Assembly: GCF_021474405.1 (NCBI RefSeq) | Contig: NZ_JAKEIO010000087.1 | Span: 1 to 32,438, forward strand | Direction of reading: 5' to 3' | DNA: 32,438 nt | From: [Streptosporangium] indianense | GTDB taxonomy: Bacteria > Actinomycetota > Actinomycetes > Streptomycetales > Streptomycetaceae | In this document: positions 8,515-16,493 of the stretch, in pieces | How the letters are laid out: the number at the start of each line of letters is the position of its first letter | Position numbering within the stretch: the first letter of the stretch is position 1 | Position numbers and translations under genes: made by a program | The notes under the pieces: generated by a model | Seen by the model: only the letters and a program-made list of their open reading frames with translations | Database searches by the model: none | Told to the model about the DNA's origin: nothing

Positions 8515-8548
8515 CAAGGCGGCTCGCTCCTGTCTCCGCCCCGCTCCA
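8510..8548 (+). repeat. Dispersed repeat, copy A
   Basis: Bases 8510-8530 are identical to 11462-11482, and 8525-8548 to 11519-11542. In the second copy the two blocks are separated by extra GC-rich sequence. The copies bracket the lower-GC 800-residue gene and mark the end of the FtsK/TraB remnant. The remaining bases up to 8776 show no gene I can support. Confidence 0.7.
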
Positions 8549-8776
8549 ACCCGGCCGGCGTCCGTACCGCGCTCAAAGCATTCAGCCGTCTGATGCCAGA
8601 GAAGACGTACATCGTGGCTGGGGTCGGTCGGCGCCACGACTTTAGCCCGGGCAGGCCGCCGGCCAAACCCGCTCGACCGACCTCACGTACCCCAGCTCGT
8701 CAGATCCTGACAACCCGCTGACAGCAACGCCCCCACGTAAGTACCCTATGCGGGATCCACGTGGAGGTAGCACACA

Positions 8777-11179
8777 ATGAGTTACAGCGCGGCCGAGCTG
8801 CATTCCCTCTACTCCGACCCGGAGGAACGAGAAAAACTTGTTCGGCTTTACGGGATCAGTAACCTGATGGGAAACTCGATTCTGCCGCACAGGTACCGAG
8901 TCCCCTCCTCCCTTCATGACCCTATCGCACTAACCTCTCACGGGGATGACTTCTGCAAGAGGCTAATGCGGGTGCGCAATTTCAAATGGCCCGAAGTGCG
9001 CCTCGCTTGTTTTCTAGAGTTCTACCATGAAGAGCTATTTGTAGATCCCCTAAAAACAGATATTCCCGCGCTGGTTGCGGCACTCAACAGCGAAATAACC
9101 GAGGGAAAGATCGTCCACCCCTATGTTTGGGGCAGAGGCCTGTACGACAAAGCATACGACCTTTTCCCTCATGAGCCATCTCAGGTATCCGCGGCAGAGA
9201 CCGCGCGACTCCTCGAGGGAACACCCAGGGGAGTATTCCAAGAAATGGACCTTGTCACAGGTCCGCTAGGAATCCTCCGAAGCGAAGAGTTCAGGCTGAT
9301 TCCGGCTACGGTTAATGCGCCGCTATTCCATTGCTCCAAAGTTAGCTGCACGAAAGTACATCGCACCTATCTCCGTACCACCGAAAGCCAGATCCACAAA
9401 GTTCGCACCAAGGCATCTGAAATCCTCGATAAAGAATACGGCAAGGAGTCACAGTTCACGCTCTTCCTAAACGAGGTCACTCATCCGCTAATTGGGTATT
9501 ATGATGACATGCGGACGGCCAACGATATTGCTTTCCTTGATGAATGCTTCACGCGCGAAGAGCTCGAGGCAATCGCGTTGCGGGGACTCAAGGGTCGACA
9601 GTCGCACTTGCGCAGTAACTTGATAGCGAACCAAATTACCGTACGGGACCCCAAAGATTTCCTCGAATCCTTAAGTAAGGCGGGAGTTATTCAGTCTCTA
9701 CTCCTGATGAAAAGCGAGCATCTATACGCCTGCATCGATGCTGCAGTACATGAGGGAGATATTGAGATCCCGCCTGCTGAGGTCCGCGTGCCTCGGATCA
9801 TGCCCATCAAGTCAGGGTTTTACAGTGCCACATCCGAGTGCTCCAGGTTCGGAGTCCGCGTAATTCCGAGCGACGCATCACTGGCAGTTCTCAGGCTGAA
9901 GCGGCTCGTACTCAGTATCTACAACCTTAACGACTCTCGTGCTCACGAGGATTTGAGCTGGCGATTGCGGCGCATTGAGGGAAGTTCGTTGGAGGACAAA
10001 CTCGACAGCTACCTAACCGATGAACAGCCTAGCAATGTGATTCGTGACCTAGTACTAGTTGGTCCGAGCTCCTTCGCAACCGCCGCCCGCATGTGCGGCA
10101 TTTCTGGCCAGATTGAAGCGAGCGCCATGGATGACGAAGAGCTCAGTAACACTATCCTTTGGAAGCTAGGGTTTGATCCAGTAGGCTCCGAGGGCAACGC
10201 TGGGACTCTTCGCCAGCATCGTGAAATGTTCTCTCAAGTCGTGGCCAATTTCGCAGGCTACAGCGAATCGGATCGCTCGCGAATTCGGAGCCATTCGTCG
10301 AATCTGTTCGTTGCATTGGAGCACACTCTTGATGCGGCCCTCTCTTACTGCGTATGGGCATTGACGCACGATCATTGGGCTGCTCACCCACGCTTTGTAT
10401 ACCTCGCTAAGGATGCCCGAGCCCAAATGGCGCACATTCTCAATCAAGCACCCGCTCGGGGAGGTGATGCAATTATCTACTCACCTCAGGGTCTGAACAC
10501 GCTCTTTCCCCTCGTCTCTGGTTTCTCGCGTCTTCGCGACTACCTGTCCGCACAGATGGACGACCGGGAGATTTACTTGCGTGACGCGAAGGAGATGCCG
10601 AGCTATGCACAGAAGACTGAACTAACTCCTTTCGCATTCCCCTATAAGCTACCCTTTTTGAATCTCAACGAGGAGTCGCAGGGGAAACTGCTAGCGAACC
10701 TCGGCGAGGCTACAAAGATTCTCGAACTGGGGCAAGTGGCTGGCGTAAGAAACCGGCTCGAGCATCAGCGGGAAGACTTCCCCGACGCAGACGAGATGAA
10801 TCGATGCGTTAGGGCGATCGAGGATTTCCTTGAACTCATCGAGCAATCTGGCATCTACCCCATGGTTTTCAGCTGCGTCGGCTACTCGGCTGATTCAGCT
10901 CGGCGAGGGTCGTTTTCATACACCGATTATCGCGGGCGTGAATACGTGATGCGAACTCCAGCAGGCCTGGCTGGCGCCAGCATGCCGCCACTGCGCAGTA
11001 AGCAAATCATTTTTACCGGCGCAGTAATATCTGGTTCGACGGCACCTCTCAGGTTCAAAATCGGCTCTCAATCTCCCTATACTCAAGAATGGGAAGATTG
11101 GCCCAAGCGGCGAGCTGTTTCTGAGCTTGACGTAAATGCCAGAGACCTGGGTGGCCCGGACTCTAATATCGCCGTATAG
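8777..11179 (+). CDS. Large uncharacterised protein with HEPN-like RNxxxH motif; candidate defence gene
   Basis: An 800-residue protein beginning at an ATG with GGAGGT eight bases upstream. Base composition is clearly lower in GC than the surroundings (about half GC in lines I sampled by eye), and codons such as TTA, AAA and AGA are common, so it is probably acquired. No signal peptide or membrane segment is seen. Visible motifs are H185-C186-x4-C191-x3-H195, a possible zinc site, and R658-N659-R660-L661-E662-H663. The latter matches the HEPN RNase signature (R, polar residue, x3, H) and is preceded and followed by predicted helices (GKLLANLGEATKILELGQVA; MNRCVRAIEDFLELIEQSG). HEPN proteins are often toxins or abortive-infection RNases. 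It is the only intact gene between att sites 1 and 2, so it is the cargo of that island. The family is not recognised and no function is proven. Confidence 0.9.
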   Translation: MSYSAAELHSLYSDPEEREKLVRLYGISNLMGNSILPHRYRVPSSLHDPIALTSHGDDFCKRLMRVRNFKWPEVRLACFLEFYHEELFVDPLKTDIPALVAALNSEITEGKIVHPYVWGRGLYDKAYDLFPHEPSQVSAAETARLLEGTPRGVFQEMDLVTGPLGILRSEEFRLIPATVNAPLFHCSKVSCTKVHRTYLRTTESQIHKVRTKASEILDKEYGKESQFTLFLNEVTHPLIGYYDDMRTANDIAFLDECFTREELEAIALRGLKGRQSHLRSNLIANQITVRDPKDFLESLSKAGVIQSLLLMKSEHLYACIDAAVHEGDIEIPPAEVRVPRIMPIKSGFYSATSECSRFGVRVIPSDASLAVLRLKRLVLSIYNLNDSRAHEDLSWRLRRIEGSSLEDKLDSYLTDEQPSNVIRDLVLVGPSSFATAARMCGISGQIEASAMDDEELSNTILWKLGFDPVGSEGNAGTLRQHREMFSQVVANFAGYSESDRSRIRSHSSNLFVALEHTLDAALSYCVWALTHDHWAAHPRFVYLAKDARAQMAHILNQAPARGGDAIIYSPQGLNTLFPLVSGFSRLRDYLSAQMDDREIYLRDAKEMPSYAQKTELTPFAFPYKLPFLNLNEESQGKLLANLGEATKILELGQVAGVRNRLEHQREDFPDADEMNRCVRAIEDFLELIEQSGIYPMVFSCVGYSADSARRGSFSYTDYRGREYVMRTPAGLAGASMPPLRSKQIIFTGAVISGSTAPLRFKIGSQSPYTQEWEDWPKRRAVSELDVNARDLGGPDSNIAV

Positions 11180-11282
11180 CTTCGCTACCAACATCATGGC
11201 TCGTCGCGTTGCCGTATGCGGACCGTTCATCAAGGCCGTACGGCACGCGGCGGCAGCGCGGCAGCCGTCACCAAGAAGCCCA

Positions 11283-11333
11283 AGCTTCCCAAGCTGAGAG
11301 CGCGAGTTCGATTCTCGTCACCCGCTCCATGAA
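11283..11333 (+). repeat. att-like site 2 (perfect 51-bp tRNA-Gly duplication)
   Basis: Identical to 7210-7260 over 51 bases. Flanking bases on both sides differ. The 5' half of the tRNA is absent, so this is not a second tRNA gene. It ends the segment holding the element remnants and the 800-residue gene. Confidence 0.9.
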
Positions 11334-11663
11334 ACCCCCAGGTCAGGGGCCCGGGGGTTGTTCATTGTCCGGACCAGCGGGCGGGGCCGCGCACCATTTC
11401 CGCAGCACCCCTGGGTGCCGGCGCCCGGAGCTTCTGCCGTGTCCTTCGGCGCCTCCCCGACTGGTTCAAGGCGGCTCGCTCCGCTCACCGCGCGTGTCCC
11501 GGCCCCCGGCCGGGCCTGCGCTCCTGTCTCCGCCCCGCTCCAGTCCAGCCGGCGCACGTGCCGCGATGCGACTCCGTGGTTCTCCATGATGAAGCGAGCC
11601 CCGCCGCTGCGGGGTGCGCGGCGAGGCCTGGGGGTGGTGGTCAGCGTCGTGCGACGTCAGCGA
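11334..11663. other. Non-coding gap with repeat and weak hairpin
   Basis: No gene is seen in these 330 bases. Directly after att site 2, AACCCCC (11333-11339) can pair with GGGGGTT (11353-11359), a possible residual terminator. The rest holds repeat copy B (11462-11542) and GC-rich palindromic words of the kind scattered between Streptomyces genes. Confidence 0.6.
11462..11542 (+). repeat. Dispersed repeat, copy B
   Basis: Shares a 21-base block (11462-11482) and a 24-base block (11519-11542) with 8510-8548. Here the blocks are split by about 36 bases of GC-rich palindromic sequence. This may be a dispersed intergenic element rather than part of the island. Confidence 0.65.
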
Positions 11664-12359
11664 TCAGAAGTCGGTTCGGGACGCTTTGATGGTCTTGCAC
11701 TCAAGCTTCGCGGCGTCCTTGATCTCGTCCGCGTTCACCAGCGCACCAGCGTCCTTGTCGGTGAACTTCTGGCCCGGGGCGAGGTTCTCGGCGGTTGACA
11801 TGAAGTCGTTGACCTTCTTGCCGTCGGCCAGGACCTCGCCCTCAACGAAGTACGAGTATCGGCGGTCGCCGTTGTTGACGTAGTCGACGTGAACGGCCAT
11901 CTCCTTGATGCCCAGGTCGCCGGTGACCACGTCGCACTTAGTGACCTTGAAGTCCTTCATGACCTCGGACTCCTTGGCGCCGCCGGTCTTGGACTTACCG
12001 TCGCCGACGGTGGTGGAGTCGTACGACTTGTCCAGCTCCTCACTGGCCTTGTCGACGGCGGAGAAGAACAGGGCGTTCATGGCGAAGAACATCGTGATCG
12101 CCACGGCCGACGTGACGAGGCCGGTGATGCCGGCGCCCTTGCCCTTGCGGACCTTGCCCGCCTTGGAGAGGCCGATGGCGCCGAAGATGATGCCAAGGAT
12201 CGCGAGCGGCCAGACGACAACGTTGAGGACAGGGATGAAGCTGACTACGACGGCGATGATGCCGAGGACGAGTGCGGTGGTGGCCAGGCCGTTGCTGCCG
12301 GGCTGCTGGGGCTCGCCGTAGCCGGGCTGCTGGGGCTGGGGCGAGTACTGCTGGCTCAT
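11664..12359 (-). CDS. DUF4190-type membrane protein with C-terminal extracytoplasmic domain
   Basis: A 231-residue protein. The ATG at 12359 is preceded by AGGGGGGACC. The N-terminus is Gln/Pro/Gly-rich (SQQYSPQPQQPGYG), followed by two membrane segments (ATTALVLGIIAVVVSFIPVL into WPLAILGIIFGAIGL; GITGLVTSAVAITMFFAMNAL) joined by a basic loop (SKAGKVRKGKGA). This is the DUF4190 pattern. The C-terminal domain of about 110 residues (VTKCDVVTGDLGIKEMAVHV onward) resembles DUF4352/FxLYD-like beta-sandwiches of actinobacterial lipoproteins. No enzymatic motif. It lies between att sites 2 and 3, so it may be island cargo. Function unknown. Confidence 0.85.
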   Translation of the reverse strand: MSQQYSPQPQQPGYGEPQQPGSNGLATTALVLGIIAVVVSFIPVLNVVVWPLAILGIIFGAIGLSKAGKVRKGKGAGITGLVTSAVAITMFFAMNALFFSAVDKASEELDKSYDSTTVGDGKSKTGGAKESEVMKDFKVTKCDVVTGDLGIKEMAVHVDYVNNGDRRYSYFVEGEVLADGKKVNDFMSTAENLAPGQKFTDKDAGALVNADEIKDAAKLECKTIKASRTDF

Positions 12360-12846
12360 GGTCCCCCCTGGGACTTGCGTTGTGAATTGCGTGTGTGTGA
12401 CTTGTGAAGCTGCTGCGTGGTTGCCTCAAGCTCTCGTTATTCACCTGATCGTTACGAACTGCCGGGGGCTGCGAGGACCCGGGCCCCGCTGCCTGACAGT
12501 GAGTGAGCTTGCGGGGGGCGTCAGAGAGGCCGTTTCCGGGGGCACTTGAAGGCCCCTACGACGGCCTGTCCCCGTGGTGCGCCGGGAGAGCGTCGAGCGC
12601 GCTCTGGAGCGGAGTGCGGAGGAGCCGGCAGAGGCTCAGTGACCCGCCGCCGTCCGCCGGTAGCGATGCGCGAGTACCTTCACGGCGTGGGCATACGTTG
12701 TCGTCATCGACAGGACTGCGCCCAACGCCACACCGGGCAATGTCGCCAGTTGACCAGTCAGATCCATGAGGGCTTCATGACCCAGTGACCTAAGCGGCAA
12801 CCGCAGGTGAATCGGGCATCACGGTCCATCAGTGGTGTCTTCGAGG
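12360..12846. other. 487-bp gap without a supported gene
   Basis: The stretch next to 12360 is GT-rich and probably carries the promoter of the minus-strand membrane protein gene. A 40-codon frame at 12666-12788 (plus) has several Cys and His, but no ribosome-binding site and no recognisable family. Nothing else is evident. Confidence 0.5.
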
Positions 12847-13620
12847 TCAGTCACTCGCTGATGCGGCACTGGTCGGCACAGGTGCTGCCGGGCGGATCGC
12901 GGTGAAGTCCTGGACCTCGTCGCGGGTAGCGGAGAGCAACAGCAGCCACTCGTCGCAGCCCTGCCACGGATGGAGGTCGCCGCCGCCTCCGCGCGCCACC
13001 CGCGGTCCGTCCCCGGTGCGGGGGCGTGCGTCCGCAGGTGCCTCCGTGAAATGGGGGACCCACACGTCGGCGCAGATTTCGTTCGCCGATCCCATCGCCG
13101 CCAGCCCGAAAGCGTTCTCCGCCGCGGCCGTGCGCTCCTCGTCGGCGAAGTCACCGAGCACCTGATCCTCATCCGGCTTCCCGTCCCCGCGGAAGGTCAA
13201 GGTGGTCGTGCCCGCCCGGGCCGCATACTCCCACTCCGCCTCGCTGGGCAGCCGGAACGGCAACGCTTCGAGCAGGTCGTCCAAGTCGTCCTCCAGCCGG
13301 GCCGTGTGCGAAGCCGATTCGGCGAAGCTGTCCTCGTACTCGGGCAGCCAATGCCGTACTTGCGCCACCGTGAGCGGATGCCGGGCGATCAGAAATGGCT
13401 CGACCCGCACTTCTCGCACCGGCCGGGCCCGGACGGTACCGGCGAAGAATGCTTCGAGGTCGTCGTCGGCGCCGTCGGCCCGCTCGATGGCACGAACCGC
13501 CTCCAGTTCCGCGTCGGACAAGCCCATCCGGAACGTCCCACCGGGAACGGCCCGGAAGACCACACTGGAAGGGACGTGCCGCCAAGCCGGTCGGCCGGCC
13601 ACGATCTCTTGAGCCCACAT
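12847..13620 (-). CDS. Formylglycine-generating-enzyme/SUMF1-fold protein, probably non-catalytic
   Basis: 257 residues from the ATG at 13620 (MWAQEIVAGRPAW); an in-frame GTG at 13710 would add 30 residues. The hallmarks of the FGE-sulfatase fold are FRAVPGGTFRMG near the N-terminus, the FLIARHPLTVAQV strand, and RLPSEAEWEYAARAGT. In classical family members a GNVWEW motif and a RGGSW strand follow; here they are replaced by GSANEICADVW and ARGGGGDLHPWQG. No pair of active-site cysteines in the usual C-terminal position is evident. It is therefore more likely a structural or unknown-role relative than a sulfatase-activating enzyme. It lies just inside att site 3. Confidence 0.75.
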   Translation of the reverse strand: MWAQEIVAGRPAWRHVPSSVVFRAVPGGTFRMGLSDAELEAVRAIERADGADDDLEAFFAGTVRARPVREVRVEPFLIARHPLTVAQVRHWLPEYEDSFAESASHTARLEDDLDDLLEALPFRLPSEAEWEYAARAGTTTLTFRGDGKPDEDQVLGDFADEERTAAAENAFGLAAMGSANEICADVWVPHFTEAPADARPRTGDGPRVARGGGGDLHPWQGCDEWLLLLSATRDEVQDFTAIRPAAPVPTSAASASD

Positions 13621-13824
13621 GGTGCCGGACGCTAGCAGTCGGGCTCCCGGACGGACCCGGGAAGGGACGTGGTCAACGATCACCTCCTGGACGCCGCAGC
13701 TCTGCACCACTGCCGCACCTGATCGGGCGGGGACCAGCGGAGAGCACGGTGAAGGCGGTCGAGCCGAGAAAGGGCGCGGCCTGTACGTTCACCCAGGTCA
13801 GCGCGCGAACCGTCCGCGAGTGCC

Positions 13825-13875
13825 CGCAGCTTCCCAAGCTGAGAGTGCGAGTTCGATTCTCGTCACCCACTCCAT
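13825..13875 (+). repeat. att-like site 3 (51-bp tRNA-Gly duplication, 2 mismatches)
   Basis: Matches 7209-7259 except T at 13844 and A at 13867. The second change falls in the acceptor-strand part (CACCCAC instead of CACCCGC). It is the distal border of the island. The divergence suggests an older integration or the displaced original chromosomal 3' end. Confidence 0.85.
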
Positions 13876-14014
13876 GACCTGGGGTTCGGTTCTTGCTTGT
13901 TGGCCAGGCCGATGTGCGAGTGGTGTGCCCCGTGGGGCGGGGCGGTCCGCCCACCGTTGGGTGCGGGCACCCGTCATGCACCCTGAGCCCGAAGAAGTCT
14001 GCACGCGCCCGGCG

Positions 14015-14575
14015 TCAGGCGGAGGCGAGTTCGGCGGCGCCGAAGGAGACGTTGAAACGGTCGCACCAGATCGTGACGCTGGTGTAGCGGGAGAGGTCGG
14101 CGTCCTCGGGCACGGCGTAGTTCTGGCTGCCTTTGTTGCCCTTCAGCTTGCCGAGGCTGATGTGCTCGCCGTCGTCGAAGACGCGCCAGCCGGCCGTCCC
14201 CTCCTTCACCGGCGCGTCGGTCAGCCACACACGCAGGTCCGGGCCGTTGCTGGTGTCGAGGTTCTCCAGCCGGACGACGTGGCTGCCGTCGGCGAGCCGC
14301 ACCAGCTTCACCCTGCCCGACGTGTCGTGCTCGTGGCTGATCAGCTCACCGCTCGCCAGGGTCTGCGGAGCGGGGGCCGGGGAGACGGTGCCGGACGGCG
14401 CCGCCGCTGGGGGCGCAGCGGTCTTGGCCGCACCGGGCAGCGCCTCTTCCACCGTCTTGTCCTGCCACAGCTTCCACGGCTGGAACCAGTACAGGCCGAA
14501 GCCCAGCGCGGCCGCCATCACCACCGCGGCGCCGATGACCAGCCGCCTGCGCAGTGCCTTCCCCGTCCGTCCCAT
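14015..14575 (-). CDS. DM13-domain protein, membrane-anchored
   Basis: A 186-residue protein. A short basic N-terminus (MGRTGKALRRR) precedes one membrane segment (VIGAAVVMAAALGFGLYWF), then a Pro/Ala linker, then a DM13-type domain from about residue 85: TSGRVKLVRLADGSHVVRLE, NLDTSNGPDLRVWLTDAP and YAVPEDADLSRYTSVTIWC, ending in FNVSFGAAEL. DM13 domains are extracytoplasmic and have been proposed to take part in electron transfer, with one conserved Cys; C172 (IWCDRF) fits that position. Substrate unknown. It is divergent from the SRPBCC gene across a palindromic intergenic region. Confidence 0.88.
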   Translation of the reverse strand: MGRTGKALRRRLVIGAAVVMAAALGFGLYWFQPWKLWQDKTVEEALPGAAKTAAPPAAAPSGTVSPAPAPQTLASGELISHEHDTSGRVKLVRLADGSHVVRLENLDTSNGPDLRVWLTDAPVKEGTAGWRVFDDGEHISLGKLKGNKGSQNYAVPEDADLSRYTSVTIWCDRFNVSFGAAELASA

Positions 14576-14652
14576 TCCCGCCCCGCCTCCTGAGAGAGTG
14601 CTCCCGTCCCTGCCTCATTCAACGACAGGGGCATGCCGTCCTGCGTCCTGAG

Positions 14653-14681
14653 GGAGGTGACGGAAGTCTTACGTCACCTCC
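14653..14681. promoter_or_regulatory. Perfect 10-bp inverted repeat between divergent genes
   Basis: GGAGGTGACG, a 9-base AT-richer spacer (GAAGTCTTA), then CGTCACCTCC. It lies 78 bases upstream of the DM13 gene and 93 bases upstream of the SRPBCC gene, so an operator is more likely than a terminator. The bound regulator is unknown. Confidence 0.45.
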
Positions 14682-14773
14682 ATGCCTCAAGCGGATCCAG
14701 ACCTTCCTGGAAACCGCCCGGCCGTACGCGGCCCCGGTGGTGACCGCTCGTGGGAAGGCGGAAGCTCGATGGC

Positions 14774-15223
14774 ATGACGATCGACGTGACGGCCGACCGG
14801 GTCATCCCGCTGCCTCTCGACCGCGTGGCCGCGTATGCCATGGATTGGCGGCACGACGCCGACTGGACGCAGGGGATCCGCACGGCGGAACTCAGCAGGG
14901 AGGCGACGGGCGGCGGCTTCGGAGCGGGGGCCGAGGTGACCCGTACGGCCTACTTCCTGGGTCGCCGCATCGACTACGTGCTGCGGGTCGCCGCGTACGA
15001 ACCGCCGCTGCTGCTGGACATGGTCTCGGTGTCGGGCCCGATGCCGATGCACGTGACGTACACCTTCGAGCCCCACACGGACGGCACCCTCGCCCGCATC
15101 CGCGTCCAGGGCGGCGAGGGAGGTTTCTACCGGCTGGCGGCGCCGCTGCTGGCCCGGCAGGTCCGCGGCAATCTGGTCAAGGACCTGCGGGATCTCGAAG
15201 CGAGACTTCTGGAACAGAGGTGA
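14774..15223 (+). CDS. SRPBCC-family (START/Bet v1-like) protein
   Basis: 149 residues from the ATG at 14774; a GTG eight codons upstream is possible. The opening strand TIDVTADRVIPLPLDRVAAY, the H-D-A-D-W-T turn, a long beta-meander (TRTAYFLGRRIDYVLRVAAY, PPLLLDMVSVSGPMPMHVTY) and the C-terminal helix (LLARQVRGNLVKDLRDLEAR) fit the polyketide-cyclase/dehydrase-like fold. Such proteins bind hydrophobic ligands. The ligand is unknown. The TfoX-N gene starts 8 bases after the stop, so the two are probably co-transcribed. Confidence 0.88.
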   Translation: MTIDVTADRVIPLPLDRVAAYAMDWRHDADWTQGIRTAELSREATGGGFGAGAEVTRTAYFLGRRIDYVLRVAAYEPPLLLDMVSVSGPMPMHVTYTFEPHTDGTLARIRVQGGEGGFYRLAAPLLARQVRGNLVKDLRDLEARLLEQR

Positions 15224-15230
15224 GGCGGCG

Positions 15231-15560
15231 GTGGTGTACGACGAAGGGCTGGCGGAGCGGATCCGGGGGCGGCTCGGTGCGGACCCGGCCGTCACCGAGA
15301 AGCGGATGTTCGGCGGAGTGGCGTTCCTGTACGAGGGGAACATGACCGTCGGGGTGACCGGTGACGACCTCATGGTCAGGGTCGGGCCCGATCACACCGA
15401 CGCGGCGCTCGCCCGGCCGGGGGCGCGTGCCTTCGACATGACGGGCCGTCCCATGCGTGGCTGGGTCGTGGTCGACGGGGCGGCGGTCGCGGAGGACGAC
15501 GCGCTCGTCGCCTGGATCGACGAGGGACGTGCCTTCGCAGCGAGCCTGCCGCCCAAGTAG
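15231..15560 (+). CDS. TfoX N-terminal domain protein
   Basis: A 109-residue protein beginning at GTG with AGAGGTGAGG upstream. The pattern E-K-R-M-F-G-G-V-A-F-L near residue 25, DDLMVRVGPD in the middle, and MRGWVVVD before the C-terminal helix are typical of the stand-alone TfoX-N domain. The name comes from proteobacterial competence regulators, but actinobacterial single-domain members have no established role. Follows the SRPBCC gene closely. Confidence 0.92.
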   Translation: MVYDEGLAERIRGRLGADPAVTEKRMFGGVAFLYEGNMTVGVTGDDLMVRVGPDHTDAALARPGARAFDMTGRPMRGWVVVDGAAVAEDDALVAWIDEGRAFAASLPPK

Positions 15561-15713
15561 GTCGCCACGGACAGGAGGGCCCCCGACCGCGGACAGGGCC
15601 ACGACCGGCTCGACGGACGTGAGCGGAGGCGACGCCGTGTCGTGAGGTCGAGTGGCTCCCCCGGCACCGTTCGTTGCGAGGCACCAGATCGTCGTCCACG
15701 ACGCCTGCGGCGG

Positions 15714-15911
15714 CTACGCGCCCACCAGCGATGCCCGTTCCAGCAGTTCGTCGACGGACCACTGGTCGTCGACGTGTGCGCCGTACTTGCTGGCGAGTAC
15801 GCGGCCGTCCGGGGCGATGAGGAAGTCCGCGGGGAGGCCGAGCCGGCCGCCGGTCGGGTGGGGTGAGGGCAGGTGGCCTCGGCCTCGGGCGATCTCCCGC
15901 AGGCCGGGCCT
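15714..15911 (-). pseudogene. Redoxin/AhpC-TSA-like protein, C-terminal remnant
   Basis: A minus-strand frame ending in TAG at 15714 reads LGLPADFLIAPDGRVLASKY, then GAHVDDQWSVDELLERA. This resembles the end of a peroxiredoxin-like protein. The N-terminal part with the peroxidatic Cys is absent. The preceding sequence switches within a few bases to an ACR3 transporter remnant, so a deletion has joined two unrelated genes. Confidence 0.6.
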
Positions 15912-16089
15912 ACGGCGATCGGCAGGGACACTCCCGTGACCGTCACCGCGGCCAGCGCGTCGCCCAGGCCCGGCACCAGTCGGCCCAGGCCGAGCCCCAC
16001 GCCATGGCCGCGAGGATCCAGACGGCCAGGTGGCGGTCCACGAAGGACAGGCGTCCCGCCACGTTCCCCTCGGCCGCCGCAGTGGTCAC
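15912..16089 (-). pseudogene. ACR3-type arsenite efflux pump, frameshifted N-terminal remnant
   Basis: The GTG at 16089 overlaps the arsR stop (GTGA), the expected position of the second gene of an ars operon. The frame reads SFVDRHLAVWILAAMA, the characteristic ACR3 opening. It then loses one base near 16007, after which the expected GLGLGRLVPGLGDAL and TGVSLPIAVG continue in another frame. The protein ends after the first membrane region, where redoxin sequence begins. About 60 of roughly 350-400 codons remain, so arsenite export from this locus is lost. Confidence 0.75.
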
Positions 16090-16493
16090 GAGGCGGCCCC
16101 GGCAGGTGCCGTGCGGCCCGGCAGCGGGTCTCCTGACGGGCGGGTCAGGAGCGCGGCGAGCCGGTCGGTCATCTCGGGGACCAGCCAGTAGTAGACCCAG
16201 GTGCCGCGCCGCTCGCAGTCGATCAGGCCGGCTTGCCGGAGCAGCTTCAGGTGATGGGAGATCGTCGGCTGGGACAGGTCGAAGGCCGGGGTCAGGTCGC
16301 ACACGCAGACCTCGCCGCCCGCGCGTGAGGCGATCATCGACAGCAGGCGCAGCCGGACCGGATCACCCAGCGCCTTGAACACCTTGGCCAGTTCCAGTGC
16401 CTGGCCCTCGTCCAAGGGGGTCGTGAGCAGCGCTGGGCAGCAGTCGCCGGCCGCACCGTCCTGACCCAGCACAACGAACTCTTGATTCGACAT
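16086..16493 (-). CDS. arsR: ArsR-family metalloregulator
   Basis: A 135-residue winged-helix repressor. It contains LAKVFKALGDPVRLRLLSMI, the arsenic-binding loop EVCVCDL (C-x-C-D, as in classical ArsR), and the recognition helix LSQPTISHHLKLLRQAGLI. An extra CC pair sits near the N-terminus (GDCCPAL). It would bind DNA as a dimer and release on As(III). It is divergent from arsI across an 80-base region with TGCAA/TTGCA palindromes. The gene is intact although the pump downstream is broken, so its remaining target is probably the divergent arsI. Confidence 0.95.
   Translation of the reverse strand: MSNQEFVVLGQDGAAGDCCPALLTTPLDEGQALELAKVFKALGDPVRLRLLSMIASRAGGEVCVCDLTPAFDLSQPTISHHLKLLRQAGLIDCERRGTWVYYWLVPEMTDRLAALLTRPSGDPLPGRTAPAGAAS

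Noticed and set aside
11209..11589. Plus-strand ORF running through att site 2
   Set aside because: It is translated from tRNA and repeat sequence and has no start signal or family resemblance.
12666..12788. Forty-codon Cys/His-rich ORF on the plus strand
   Set aside because: No ribosome-binding site, no recognisable family, and neighbouring frames look equally random.
11283..13875. Additional tRNA-Gly genes at 11283 and 13825
   Set aside because: Only the 3' half is present at each place; acceptor 5' strand and D arm are missing.
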